A model generated the notes under the pieces. That model searched no databases. It had not been told where the DNA came from and saw only the letters and a program-made list of their open reading frames with translations. A DNA stretch of 64,000 bases, from positions 248,001-312,000 of the forward strand of contig NZ_CP011372.1 of assembly GCF_001017575.1 (NCBI RefSeq), read 5' to 3'. Shown here one piece after another: positions 26,984 to 36,523 of this stretch. A program made the translations under genes and the position numbers. Origin of the DNA: Campylobacter lari. GTDB lineage: Bacteria > Campylobacterota > Campylobacteria > Campylobacterales > Campylobacteraceae. Position 1 is the stretch's first letter. Each line of letters starts with the position of its first letter.

Positions 26984-29900
26984 TGAGCTTGTAAAATCAG
27001 AATCAGTAAAAATTGTTAGTTTTGATATTTTTGATACTTTGTTGGTTAGACCTTGTATTGTTCCTTCTGATATGTTTAAAATTGTGGCTACAAGAGCAGG
27101 TTATGATGAATCTTTTATAAAGATTAGACAAATAGCTGAACAATATGCAAGAGAAAATAAACCATTCTATGAGGATGATATTACTATAGATGATATTTAT
27201 AAACACTTACATTTAAATTTTGAATTTTCGACAGAAGAGTGTGAAAAACTTAAAACTATAGAAATGGAAGTTGAGTTTGATTATTTGTACCCTAAAAATT
27301 CAATCCAGAAAATTTTTTTTGAAGCATTGGAAAATCATAAAAAAGTTATTATTGTTTCAGATATGTATTTACCAAAAAAATTTTTGGAAAAAGTTTTAGA
27401 AAAAAATAATTACAAAGGCTACAATGAACTGTTTGTCTCGGGAGACTTAAAATTATCTAAAGGTAGCGGAAGATTATTCGATTTTATAATTGCTAAATTT
27501 GAAAAAATGGGGTTTGAAAAAAATAGCATTTTACATATAGGTGATAATCCAAGAGCTGATGTAAATATACCTAACTCTAAGGGGATTAAAGGTATTAGAA
27601 TTGTTAATTCTTCGGATAGATTTAATATGTTGTATTTATTAGATTCTATTCAATATTCAAAAATGGCATTTACAGATAATAGATTTATATTAGGTTTTAT
27701 GATTAACAAGGTTTTTGATCATATTTCAAGACCATATGATAAAGATCATTCTATGTTCAATGGCGAGATTGAAAATTTTACAAATTTATTGTTAACACCT
27801 ATTTTTTATGCTTTCACTCAGTGGCTTTTAGAAGATTGTAAAAAAAATAATATCGACACTTTGTTGTTGGTTTATAGAGATGGTTATTTGATAGAAAAAA
27901 TTTTAAATATTTTTTTAAAGGATAAAAGTACTCAGATCAATATAAAGCCTTTGAGGCTTTCTCGAAAAGCTTTATATGCTTTTGATGGTTTAAGTAAAAA
28001 AGAATGTAAAAAAAAGTTAGTTGCAATACCAGCAAGTACTACTATGACTATTGAGAGTTTTTTAAAACTAAGGTTTTTAATGAATGATTCTCAAGTTACT
28101 GAAGTATCAGAAAAATATAATTTTGTACTAGATTCTTATATTGGAGATGTCAAAAATCAACTGATAATTGCTGATCAAGTATATGAATATTTTTTTAATA
28201 ATGCTAAGGAAAGAACTGAAATTATAAAAGATTATTGTAATCATGTCATAGCTGATGGTAAAAATATTGCTGTATTTGATGTAGGGTATAGTGGAAGAAT
28301 TCGTAAGTTTTTAAAAGATGTTTTAAATATTGAAACTACAGCCTATCATATGTTTAAACATTTTGGTTTTAAAGGCGATGATGGTATAAAAACATATTTT
28401 GACTTTAGTAACACTTTTTTTCAGCACATCCATATAATCCATAATCAAATATTTGAAGATATTCTAAGTGAGCCTGTTGGAACATTGCAAGAAATTATAA
28501 AGAAAAATGATAAATTTGATTTTATACTCGACGATAAATACCAGGTACAAGATGAAATTCTAAAAATTCAAGAAAAAATTTTAAGTAATATTGAAGAATT
28601 TTATGATTTATTTAAAAAAGATATTGATGCATTAAATATACACGGTTTTGATTTTTATCATTTATTGACACGATTTTTATGGCAACCAAAAGCTAGGGAT
28701 ATGAATGTCTTTAAAAATTTAACTTTTAAAGATGATTTTATAGTGGGGGATAACAATATTGGCTATGAACGATGGTTTGCGAGTAAAAAAAATTTTCAAA
28801 AACCAAACGAATATTGTACTATAAGAAAAATAATTAAGCGATATTATAAAAAGTTTAAAAATTTTTCATTTTTTCAAAATTTCAAAGATAAATTAGAACT
28901 AAAAAAACAAAAACAAAGTCTTCAAAAAAATACACAAGATTTATTTGAACTTCCAAGTAAATGCTTTGATGATGCATTAGAAAAAAAAGATTTTCTTTTT
29001 GTGGGCCATTTTGCTTCTTTTGATAAAGGGGTATGTCGTTATATTTCTAATGCAACTCAAAGCAAGTCCGCGTTAGTGGTATCTACAACGCCTTGGCTGA
29101 AAAAAGAATTTGTGCAAAATAAATTAAAAATGCCAAGCATTATAGTCCCTAAAGCTACTTTTAATAGAGGATATGACAGAAATGTTGATCTTAATCTTAC
29201 AGAGTCTGAGAAATATATTTTAGAACAAAATCCAAGATTAAAAGAAATTAGTCTTAGAATGAAGTTGCAATATAAAGATATGGGTAAAAATTATCCAGAT
29301 AAAATGGCTGTGTTTTTATTTCAATATTTTGATATTTTACTGGAAAAAACTTCTCCAAAAAAGGCTTTCATATGGAATAAATTTAATGCAACGCATGAAA
29401 TTTTCTACCTAGTTTGTCTAAAAAGAAATATACAATGTGTTTTTATGGAATTTGGAGTAATCCCTGGTACATTTAATTTTGATTTGCAAGGGCAAATGGG
29501 TGAGAGTTGGATAGCAAATCATACATCAGATTTTAATGATTTAACAATTAATTCAAATGATCTTGAAAATGCAAAAAAAGTTTTGGAATATATTTGCAAA
29601 GAAAAACTATGTAGAAATTTACAACCTAAAAATAATCTTATTGATAATATTAAGAAAGAAATAAAAAAAGATCGCCCAACGATTGTGTATTTTGGACAAA
29701 ATGATTTTGAAGCAGGGATGATACCCTATAATCAGCATGTGGTTAAATATCATTCTCCTTGGAGTGTTGATTCAAATGATGCTTGTAGAGTTTTAAGTGA
29801 AATATGTATTAAAAACGATTGGAATTTTATTTACAAACCACATCCTAATTTAGAGTGGTTTGAAGAAAAAAAATCTGAAATCATTGATGCTAGAGGTGTG

Positions 29901-30230
29901 GATATTCATGAGCTTATAGGTTTGGCTGATGTTGTAGTAACTATACTATCTCAAAGCTCTTATGAGGCTTTGATGCGTGATAAACCTGTTGTCATGTTGG
30001 GATATACACATTTAAAACATAAAAATTGTACCTATGAAGCATTTACCAAAGATAATTTGGAACAAGTTCTTGATAAGGCAATAAAAGATGGTTTTACAGA
30101 AGAAATGAGGGAAAATTTTTATAGTCATATCGCTAGACTCTTAAAATATTACCTATACGATGATTATGTTGCAAGAAAATTCAAATACGGAAAAAAAATT
30201 GAAGAATTTCAAAAAGAGTTTTTGAGCTAA
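26964..30230 (+). CDS. HAD (COG5610-like) - GT-B-like capsule multidomain protein (1088 aa)
   Basis: The largest protein of the locus. Residues 10-220 are a HAD hydrolase: nucleophile region SFDIFDTLL (19-27), VIIVSDMYLP, and GDNPRADV for metal binding. Residues 260-620 hold a domain with LLLVYRDGYLIEKI near 300, also found in the GT8/pseudoHAD protein. Residues 670-1088 resemble capsule or teichoic-acid-type GT-B transferases: FIYKPHPNLEWF and TILSQSSYEALMRDKPVVMLG, similar to the KpsC/KpsS/TagF style. It may remove a phosphate and transfer a sugar or polyol phosphate. The shared YxLG tail is not present. It overlaps the previous gene by 20 nt. Confidence 0.8.
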   Translation: MTLEQISELVKSESVKIVSFDIFDTLLVRPCIVPSDMFKIVATRAGYDESFIKIRQIAEQYARENKPFYEDDITIDDIYKHLHLNFEFSTEECEKLKTIEMEVEFDYLYPKNSIQKIFFEALENHKKVIIVSDMYLPKKFLEKVLEKNNYKGYNELFVSGDLKLSKGSGRLFDFIIAKFEKMGFEKNSILHIGDNPRADVNIPNSKGIKGIRIVNSSDRFNMLYLLDSIQYSKMAFTDNRFILGFMINKVFDHISRPYDKDHSMFNGEIENFTNLLLTPIFYAFTQWLLEDCKKNNIDTLLLVYRDGYLIEKILNIFLKDKSTQINIKPLRLSRKALYAFDGLSKKECKKKLVAIPASTTMTIESFLKLRFLMNDSQVTEVSEKYNFVLDSYIGDVKNQLIIADQVYEYFFNNAKERTEIIKDYCNHVIADGKNIAVFDVGYSGRIRKFLKDVLNIETTAYHMFKHFGFKGDDGIKTYFDFSNTFFQHIHIIHNQIFEDILSEPVGTLQEIIKKNDKFDFILDDKYQVQDEILKIQEKILSNIEEFYDLFKKDIDALNIHGFDFYHLLTRFLWQPKARDMNVFKNLTFKDDFIVGDNNIGYERWFASKKNFQKPNEYCTIRKIIKRYYKKFKNFSFFQNFKDKLELKKQKQSLQKNTQDLFELPSKCFDDALEKKDFLFVGHFASFDKGVCRYISNATQSKSALVVSTTPWLKKEFVQNKLKMPSIIVPKATFNRGYDRNVDLNLTESEKYILEQNPRLKEISLRMKLQYKDMGKNYPDKMAVFLFQYFDILLEKTSPKKAFIWNKFNATHEIFYLVCLKRNIQCVFMEFGVIPGTFNFDLQGQMGESWIANHTSDFNDLTINSNDLENAKKVLEYICKEKLCRNLQPKNNLIDNIKKEIKKDRPTIVYFGQNDFEAGMIPYNQHVVKYHSPWSVDSNDACRVLSEICIKNDWNFIYKPHPNLEWFEEKKSEIIDARGVDIHELIGLADVVVTILSQSSYEALMRDKPVVMLGYTHLKHKNCTYEAFTKDNLEQVLDKAIKDGFTEEMRENFYSHIARLLKYYLYDDYVARKFKYGKKIEEFQKEFLS

Positions 30231-30240
30231 AGGTTTGTTT

Positions 30241-32238
30241 ATGTTTCAAAGTGTTGATGAAAAAATACAAGAACAATTAAAATTATGGAATTTCGATACA
30301 GTTGAAATATTATATGAAAAAAAATTAGATTCACTTGAAAATGAGTATGTTGATTTTTTATTTCAAATTGGAAAATTTGAAAAAATTTATAACTTTCTTA
30401 AAGTTTTTCAAGAAACACCCACTTGGTGGGAAATGACGAGGATAAGTAAAGATTATAATTTTTTTTCTTTTCGAGAAAAATTATTGCAAGTAGCACAATT
30501 TGATTTTAAAGCTACATGTTTTGAAAAGAGATATTTGGCATGCTATATTTTAAATTCTAAAATTTCAAAGCAAGAGTTAAATGGAAAATTTTGTCACGAG
30601 TTGTTTTATACTTCAATTGTTTATATGGAAAATAATAAATATAAGTGGGGAACTTATAAGGAGGCTTGCGGTGTAATTTCAACTGCTTATTATATAAAAA
30701 AAAGCATTGATTATTTTTTTTACAGCAATGATGATGATTTTTTGGATCGAATGCAAGATTATATGTTTATTTTGCAAGATTTTATGAAACAAAATTTTTA
30801 CGGAGCTTCAATCTGTTATGAGCAAATAAATTTTTTATTGAAAAAGAAGAAATTAAATATTGTTTATACAATGCCAAATGTTGCAGTTTTAGTGACAGGG
30901 GCTATTAGAGGAAAAAAATGGTTTGAATCTTTAAAATTTTTAAAAGATCAAGTTGTAGATCCATTAAATGCGGATATTTTTTTATTTTCTTGGAACAAAA
31001 AAATGTTGTGGCCAAGTATTAGAAATAGAAGTAATTGGGTATATAGAAGAATTCCAGAAGTTTATAATGATACTCCTGAGCAAATTAAAAACTTCAATGT
31101 ATTCACAAAATGTTTTCCGAATGTATATAGTAAATTAAGCGAGGATTTGTCTATTCCTTTTTCTAAAGATGAATTGGAGCAATTAAATGTTTTTTTTAAT
31201 GATATTTATTTAGAGGATGAAAGAAGCTTTATTGCTTTTCATCAAAAATATGGTGAATTAAATAATTTGCATAAAATGTTATATGGTAGAAAAATAGCTT
31301 TTGAATTAATGGAAAAATATGAGAAGAAGTTTCAAAAAAAATATGATTTTGTGTTGATTGTTAGACCAGATTTAGATTATCCTAGAATAGATTCGGCTAT
31401 ACTTGAAAAAATAAATATTGGTAATGTTATTGCTACACACGAGTTGTGGCCGCACCATAAAGAGGTTTTGGATTACTTTTTTATGGGAAATCGTGAAGTT
31501 ATTAAAAAGATTTGTGACATTTGGGATGCTATTCAAGATACAAGATTGGATTTTTTTCGGGATTCATTTAGAAAAGATTTTCACGCTCAAGAAGCACTAC
31601 ACAAGTGGTTGGTATTTAATAATATAAAATCAATTGAACCACATTTTGCATATAATGTCAATGTTGCAAGATCAATATCTTCAAAAAGTATATGTTTTCC
31701 AAATTTGCAAGATGAGTTGCAAAAAGATATTTTAAATTTAAAAAAACAAAATTATGGTAGTGATATAATCGAGCAAAATACACGTTTTTTTAGTGATGTT
31801 GTTCAATTTTATGGACAAGTGAATATTTGCGAAAATGACCTATTAGATAGGAGTAGGTTTTATTCAGCAAAAGCTCGAGTGAAAAATCATTTGGCTTATA
31901 AGCTAGGGCAAACAATGATTATGTGTTCTAAAAGTATTTTTGGATATTTAAAGATGCCTTATATTTTAAATGAAGTTTATAAAAAACATCAAGTTGAAGT
32001 TAATGAATATAATGAAAAAATAAAGACAATGACTTTTTTGAAAATTCCTTCTATGGAGTGTTGTGAAGATTATGAAGAGGCTTTAAAAGAAAAACAATGC
32101 TTAACTTATAGGTTGGGTGAAGAATTGATTAAAGCCAATAAAAGCAAATATAAGTTAGGATATATAAATTTTTTTATAAATACCTATAAAAGTGTAAAAA
32201 AATTTAACTCATATCAAAACAAGAGTAACTCTAAATGA
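30241..32238 (+). CDS. Capsule protein with putative transferase core and shared tail (665 aa)
   Basis: The precise family is not recognised. Residues 1-210 are helical and look like a repeat or linker. A core (about 215-470) begins NVAVLVTGAIRGKKWFESLKFLKDQV and contains NADIFLFSWNK and KYDFVLIVRPDLDYPR, a layout reminiscent of uncharacterised capsule or LPS transferases. The C-terminal 125 residues are the two-part YxLG tail (HLAYKLGQTMIMCSKS..., CLTYRLGEELIKANKS...). The start is ATG 30241 because AAAGG lies 7 nt upstream; TTG 30235 is too close. It ends 4 nt into the next gene. It is probably a glycosyl- or phosphosugar transferase, by context only. Confidence 0.7.
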   Translation: MFQSVDEKIQEQLKLWNFDTVEILYEKKLDSLENEYVDFLFQIGKFEKIYNFLKVFQETPTWWEMTRISKDYNFFSFREKLLQVAQFDFKATCFEKRYLACYILNSKISKQELNGKFCHELFYTSIVYMENNKYKWGTYKEACGVISTAYYIKKSIDYFFYSNDDDFLDRMQDYMFILQDFMKQNFYGASICYEQINFLLKKKKLNIVYTMPNVAVLVTGAIRGKKWFESLKFLKDQVVDPLNADIFLFSWNKKMLWPSIRNRSNWVYRRIPEVYNDTPEQIKNFNVFTKCFPNVYSKLSEDLSIPFSKDELEQLNVFFNDIYLEDERSFIAFHQKYGELNNLHKMLYGRKIAFELMEKYEKKFQKKYDFVLIVRPDLDYPRIDSAILEKINIGNVIATHELWPHHKEVLDYFFMGNREVIKKICDIWDAIQDTRLDFFRDSFRKDFHAQEALHKWLVFNNIKSIEPHFAYNVNVARSISSKSICFPNLQDELQKDILNLKKQNYGSDIIEQNTRFFSDVVQFYGQVNICENDLLDRSRFYSAKARVKNHLAYKLGQTMIMCSKSIFGYLKMPYILNEVYKKHQVEVNEYNEKIKTMTFLKIPSMECCEDYEEALKEKQCLTYRLGEELIKANKSKYKLGYINFFINTYKSVKKFNSYQNKSNSK

Positions 32239-33926
32239 AAAAATATAATGTAGTTTTACTTGGTGGCAGTAATTCTGTTATGGTAAATGGTCTACAAAAA
32301 GGCTTAAGGCAAGAGAATGTAAACCTAACAAATTTAGCTTTAGGTGGAAGTAGTTCATTGCAAAATCTTTATGAATTAAAAAGAAAACGAAACCAAGAAT
32401 ACTTAGAAAATGCTGATTTAATTATTTCTGAAAGTAATATTAATGATAGAGCCGCTTCTTTTGATGTTGTTCTTAAACATACTGATTGGTTGTATAGTGA
32501 GTTAGCTTCAATAAATAAAAAAATATTAATTATACTCATGCCTCATATTCTTTTTAAAAAAAGTAAAGGATGTAATAATATTCATAAATTCCATATAGCA
32601 AAATACGGTTTTAATATTATAGATTTGCAAGAATATTATGAGAGATTTAATTTATGTGATTTTTTTCATAATGTGGATGAATCACATCAGATGGGTTTTA
32701 TTATGATCCAATTGGCAAAAAATATTGTAAATAATATAAACTATTTTTTATATCCTAAAAAAATATATGATAAAAGATTTTTTTTTAAAATTTGCTTTCC
32801 AAGTGAAATGCTGTCAAATAGTGATAATTTTATTCAAAATAATACACTCTATGAAAAATATCGCACAAAATCAACCATGAAATTTAGCAATTCATTTTTT
32901 AGTGAAACGATATTTAGAATTGATAAATCTAGCATATTAAAATTTCCGAAATGTCTTGATGGTTATACTTTAATAGGTATTCATAGTTGGAATAGTGGTC
33001 TTATTGAAATGAATAAAAATTGGGAGATAAATCATAGATTCACTTCTACGATTGTAATTAAAAACAATCAAGCAATTGTCAAAATTGCTCAACCATATAT
33101 GAATGCATTTAAGGATACTGAAATTAATATAGATGACAATACATCAGTGTATTTTGATGCGGATAGTTCAAGTGCTATTGAGTTAAATAATAAAATATAC
33201 AGATTAGAGCATTTTGATATTATATCTTTTTTTTTAATTAATAGTGTTAATTATAATGTAAAAATAAATTTAAAAAAAATGAATAATATAGATATAAAAA
33301 TTCCAAAACAATATGATTGGAATTTTTTAATTCCACCTATAGAAAAATATAAGAAAGCAATAGAGGAATATTGTTTAATAATGGATCCTAGAAAAATAAA
33401 TCCAATACAAGATATACTAAATAAAGAAATAAAAGAAAAAAAAGCGATACAAGAAAATATTTTAAAAATTCAACAGAACTTTTTAAAAGAAAAATACCAA
33501 TTGCAAAATGATAATAATGAATTGTTTTTGAAATATATAAAAATTTATAATAAAATACATTCAGCCAAATTGCGTATTCAAAACCAACTTTCTTATAAAC
33601 TGGGTCAAGCTATGATAGTTAATTCTAAATCTATACTTGGTTATATAAGAATGCCTTTTGTATTATCATATATTTATGATAAGCATAAACAAGAACAAAA
33701 AATCTATCAAGAAAAAATAAAAAAAGATTCTTCTTTAATATTACCTCCGCTAGAATCTTATCCTGATTACAAAGAAGCTTTAAAAGAAAAAGAATGTTTT
33801 ACTTATAAACTAGGTCAAGCTCTTATACAAGCTAATAAAACTTGGTATGGGGGGGGGTATATCAGGTTGTTGCTTGAAATTAGGAAGTTGAAAAGGGAAT
33901 TTTATATAAAAAAGGATATAAGATGA
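32235..33926 (+). CDS. SGNH-hydrolase-like capsule protein with G9 tract and shared tail (563 aa)
   Basis: The N-terminal SGNH-like domain (1-175) shows block I VVLLGGSNSVMVNGL, block III SESNIND and a late DESHQMGF, matching the Ser-Gly-Asn-Asp/His set. A beta-rich domain (about 215-365) and the YxLG tail (about 440-563) follow. It is paralogous to the minus-strand protein at 41259-42767. From memory, the layout recalls C. jejuni Cj1421/Cj1422, the O-methyl phosphoramidate transferases, so a transferase or esterase modifying capsule is plausible. A run of nine G (33849-33857) sits in the codons for the tail GGG; other lengths replace or cut the last about 20 residues. It overlaps both neighbours by 4 nt. 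Confidence 0.78.
   Translation: MKKYNVVLLGGSNSVMVNGLQKGLRQENVNLTNLALGGSSSLQNLYELKRKRNQEYLENADLIISESNINDRAASFDVVLKHTDWLYSELASINKKILIILMPHILFKKSKGCNNIHKFHIAKYGFNIIDLQEYYERFNLCDFFHNVDESHQMGFIMIQLAKNIVNNINYFLYPKKIYDKRFFFKICFPSEMLSNSDNFIQNNTLYEKYRTKSTMKFSNSFFSETIFRIDKSSILKFPKCLDGYTLIGIHSWNSGLIEMNKNWEINHRFTSTIVIKNNQAIVKIAQPYMNAFKDTEINIDDNTSVYFDADSSSAIELNNKIYRLEHFDIISFFLINSVNYNVKINLKKMNNIDIKIPKQYDWNFLIPPIEKYKKAIEEYCLIMDPRKINPIQDILNKEIKEKKAIQENILKIQQNFLKEKYQLQNDNNELFLKYIKIYNKIHSAKLRIQNQLSYKLGQAMIVNSKSILGYIRMPFVLSYIYDKHKQEQKIYQEKIKKDSSLILPPLESYPDYKEALKEKECFTYKLGQALIQANKTWYGGGYIRLLLEIRKLKREFYIKKDIR
33849..33857 (+). repeat. Homopolymeric G9 tract, putative phase-variation site 1
   Basis: Nine consecutive G encode Gly-Gly-Gly in the tail of the SGNH-like protein. 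In the given sequence the frame is open. G10 would stop after about 6 further codons, G8 after about 12. Campylobacter poly-G tracts of 8-11 are known slipped-strand switches. Confidence 0.9.
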
Positions 33927-34516
33927 TATTTTTACATCGCCAAAATAATTTAGAATCATTTATTGAAAATTATGGCATAGAAATTGACTTGAGATATAAT
34001 GAAAAATTAGTATTAAACCACGATCTACTAGAAAAAAATTCCCTGTATCCTTTTTTTAAAGAAAAAATTCAGTTTATGAAAAATATCCCTATAATTTGCA
34101 ACGTGAAAGAATCGGGACTAGAAGAAAAAATTATAGAATTGCTCGGTGATAATTTTGAGTATTATTTTTTAGACTCTCAAATTCCAGACATTTTAAGATT
34201 ATCAAAAAACGGATATCAAGGTAAATTTATCATCAGAATTTCAGATGTTGAATCTTATAATGAAAAACTTATGGATATTAGCAAGCCTAAATATGTATGG
34301 GTGGATTATTCACAATTTTCTAGTTTTAACATTAAAGATTATCAAGAATTTATTTATAACATCAAACCAAAATTAGGACAAGTTGAACCTATATTGGTTT
34401 CTCCTGAGTTATATGATCTATCATATATGAAGCTTATAAAACCTATTCAAAGTATTCTACCAAAAGGATTTTCTGTGTGTACTAAAAAGCCTGATTTATG
34501 GAGTATGTATGTTTAA
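33923..34516 (+). CDS. Glycerophosphodiester phosphodiesterase-like TIM-barrel protein (197 aa)
   Basis: It resembles the short GDPD/PI-PLC fold. Visible are an N-terminal FLHRQN (compare HRG), GIEIDLRYNEKLVLNHD (compare EIDVRLTKDGVLVVHHD; metal-binding Glu/Asp and catalytic His) and barrel strands such as PIICNVKE and YVWVDY. It is shorter than typical GDPD enzymes (about 240-250 aa). It might cleave or handle a phosphodiester such as a glycerophospho-sugar or a CDP-polyol intermediate; that is inference. Its ATG overlaps the stop of the phase-variable SGNH-like gene by 4 nt, so its translation may depend on the G-tract length. Confidence 0.65.
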   Translation: MIFLHRQNNLESFIENYGIEIDLRYNEKLVLNHDLLEKNSLYPFFKEKIQFMKNIPIICNVKESGLEEKIIELLGDNFEYYFLDSQIPDILRLSKNGYQGKFIIRISDVESYNEKLMDISKPKYVWVDYSQFSSFNIKDYQEFIYNIKPKLGQVEPILVSPELYDLSYMKLIKPIQSILPKGFSVCTKKPDLWSMYV

Positions 34517-35807
34517 TTTAAGAAAAATAGCCAAAAATTATAAACTTATTATGGTTGATATTGATAATACTTTGTTTAATTACACATTTGCACATAAAAA
34601 TGCCTTAGAAGCTACAATGAAACAATATAATTTTACATTAGAAGATTATGATCTAGCAAAAAAGATGATTGCAAAGAGGGGGTTATCTGCAAATCATCAT
34701 AAAAAAGAATTGTATTTTAAAATTATTTGTGAAAATAAAAATATTCATTTTTCAAAAGCTAGTGAAATGTTTGAGTTGTACGTTTCTATTTTTACAAGAA
34801 ATTTAAAAGTAGATAAAACAATGTTTGAATTTTTATGTTTTGTTAAAAGTCTTAATAAAAAAGTAATAGCTATAACAAACTTTTATTTTATTGAGCAAAT
34901 CCATAAACTAAATTGTGCAAATTTGACAAATATGATTGATTATTTGGTATGCTCTGAAGAATTTGAGCTTGAAAAACCAAATAAAGCGCTTATTGATAGA
35001 GCTTTAGAGCTTTATGGGAAATTTATTGATGAAGAAGAAGTTGTAATGATTGGAGATTCTATCGCTGATAATTTTCTAGGGGGGGGGTATAGGATAAATT
35101 ATTATCCATATAATTGTTCAAAACTTCTGATCTCAATTTCTGGAAAAAGTGGAAGTGGAAAGACTACTTTGAGTAATGCTATTGATGAGATATATAAAAG
35201 TTTTATTATTAGTACTGATGGCTATCATAAATATGAAAGACATTCTAAGATGTGGGAGAGGGTAACACACTACAATCCAGAAGCAAATAATCTTATTCAG
35301 CTGGCCATGGATATAAAACATATCTATCAAGATATAGGGAATAAACTATGTATACCATTATATGATCATAAAAATGGAGTGATTGTTAAATCTGATGAGA
35401 TTGAGATTAAAGATTTAGATATTGTGATTATAGAGGGTTTACACACTTTATATCAAGAGGTTATAGGAGATTTTGTAAAAATCAAAATATATATTGATTC
35501 AGATGAAGCAGATAAACAGAAGATAAATAGAGATAGCAAAGAAAGAAATTATAGTCATTCTAAGATTATAGATACTATACAAAAACGAGAGGAAGATTAT
35601 AAAAAATATCTTGAAAAACAAAAAGACAATGCAAATTTTCTAATTATAGTTAGAGATGGTATTTTTAAAATACATCTAAGGGATATATTATTGAGTGACT
35701 ACTTGCAAAAAGAATATACTGGTAGATATGAAGATTTGATTCAAACCGTAAAAGATATTTTTGATCTGATTTTGAAAAATAGATGGATGGTGGAAAATGA
35801 TACATAA
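34509..35807 (+). CDS. HAD phosphatase - uridine-kinase/PRK-like kinase fusion with G9 tract (432 aa)
   Basis: Residues 11-195 are a HAD phosphatase: nucleophile DIDNT (17-21), IAITNFY, GDSIADNFLGGG. Residues 205-432 are a P-loop kinase of the uridine kinase/phosphoribulokinase type: SISGKSGSGKTT (about 208-219), STDGYHKYERHSKMW, THYNPEANN, YDHKNG and VIIEGLHTLY. The run of nine G (35079-35087) encodes residues 191-193, at the domain junction. As given the fusion is in frame; G10 or G8 stops within 2-3 codons, leaving only the HAD part. The kinase probably phosphorylates a sugar, polyol or nucleoside-like precursor. It overlaps neighbours by 8 and 11 nt. Confidence 0.85.
   Translation: MFNLRKIAKNYKLIMVDIDNTLFNYTFAHKNALEATMKQYNFTLEDYDLAKKMIAKRGLSANHHKKELYFKIICENKNIHFSKASEMFELYVSIFTRNLKVDKTMFEFLCFVKSLNKKVIAITNFYFIEQIHKLNCANLTNMIDYLVCSEEFELEKPNKALIDRALELYGKFIDEEEVVMIGDSIADNFLGGGYRINYYPYNCSKLLISISGKSGSGKTTLSNAIDEIYKSFIISTDGYHKYERHSKMWERVTHYNPEANNLIQLAMDIKHIYQDIGNKLCIPLYDHKNGVIVKSDEIEIKDLDIVIIEGLHTLYQEVIGDFVKIKIYIDSDEADKQKINRDSKERNYSHSKIIDTIQKREEDYKKYLEKQKDNANFLIIVRDGIFKIHLRDILLSDYLQKEYTGRYEDLIQTVKDIFDLILKNRWMVENDT
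35079..35087 (+). repeat. Homopolymeric G9 tract, putative phase-variation site 2
   Basis: Nine consecutive G within the HAD-kinase fusion. The current length keeps HAD and kinase in one frame. One base more gives a stop directly after the tract (GTA TAG); one base less gives a stop two codons later. Confidence 0.92.
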
Positions 35808-36522
35808 CAATAAAAAGCTTGATGGATGTATTAAAGACTATCAAGTGTTGTGTAAAATCTTTGGCAATATTTTAGATGCTCCATCAAAAGGTGGAAATAT
35901 TTCTATAAAGAATGATGAATATTTCATTATTAAGGCTTCAGGTGGGGATTTAAAAAAAGAGCATAAAATTTCTATTTTTAAAAATAATGTCAATTCTTTT
36001 TCTTATTGCAAAGATTATTCTGAAGATATTGTAAAACCATCTATGGAAATCAAAATGCATATGGTGTTTAAAAATAAATATGTAGCACATTATCATCCTG
36101 TTTATATTTTACCTTATTTGTGTGCTAGGGAATATAAATTTGAAAATTATAAAGTTATTGATTTTATTTTGCCTGGAAATGATTTGTATGAGGCATTAAG
36201 AAAAAATTATTCTTATCAAGAAAAGGGTGTGGTGTTATTGCGAAATCACGGCGTTGTTATTTACGCAGATCAAATTCAAGATATAATAGAATTATATAAT
36301 CAATTAAAAAGTGAATTTTTTGAACAAAATGATTTTGTGTATACTCCAGATGATGCAGTTGATAAGACTAATGAGGAGCTATGGTTATTTAGAAATGTAA
36401 TAGAGAATATTGCTATTAAAAAACAAATTAATCTACACCCATTAAAAGTGAGTGAAATTGATAAATTGTTAAATTTACCTGATGAACAATACAGAAAAAA
36501 AATTATGGAAAGTGAGAGTTAG
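35797..36522 (+). CDS. Class II aldolase/adducin family protein (241 aa)
   Basis: It is a fuculose-phosphate-aldolase-like zinc enzyme. Metal ligands are seen in VAHYHPVYIL (two His, about residue 98) and LLRNHGVVIYAD (His, about 151); the phosphate-binding GGNIS is near residue 31 and KASGGDL near 47. Such enzymes make or break C-C bonds between a hydroxy-ketone phosphate and an aldehyde, or decarboxylate, or epimerise. Between a kinase and a double nucleotidyltransferase, it may build or trim a polyol or sugar-acid phosphate. It overlaps the HAD-kinase gene by 11 nt. Confidence 0.85.
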   Translation: MIHNNKKLDGCIKDYQVLCKIFGNILDAPSKGGNISIKNDEYFIIKASGGDLKKEHKISIFKNNVNSFSYCKDYSEDIVKPSMEIKMHMVFKNKYVAHYHPVYILPYLCAREYKFENYKVIDFILPGNDLYEALRKNYSYQEKGVVLLRNHGVVIYADQIQDIIELYNQLKSEFFEQNDFVYTPDDAVDKTNEELWLFRNVIENIAIKKQINLHPLKVSEIDKLLNLPDEQYRKKIMESES

Positions 36523-36523
36523 A

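Noticed and set aside
30235-30240. TTG start for the 665-aa capsule protein
   Set aside because: AAAGG would be only 1 nt away; ATG 30241 has the proper distance.
35797-36522. MeOPN biosynthesis genes of the Cj1415-Cj1418 type
   Set aside because: The aldolase, kinase and nucleotidyltransferase genes here have different domain types; no glutamine kinase or amidotransferase-like gene is present.
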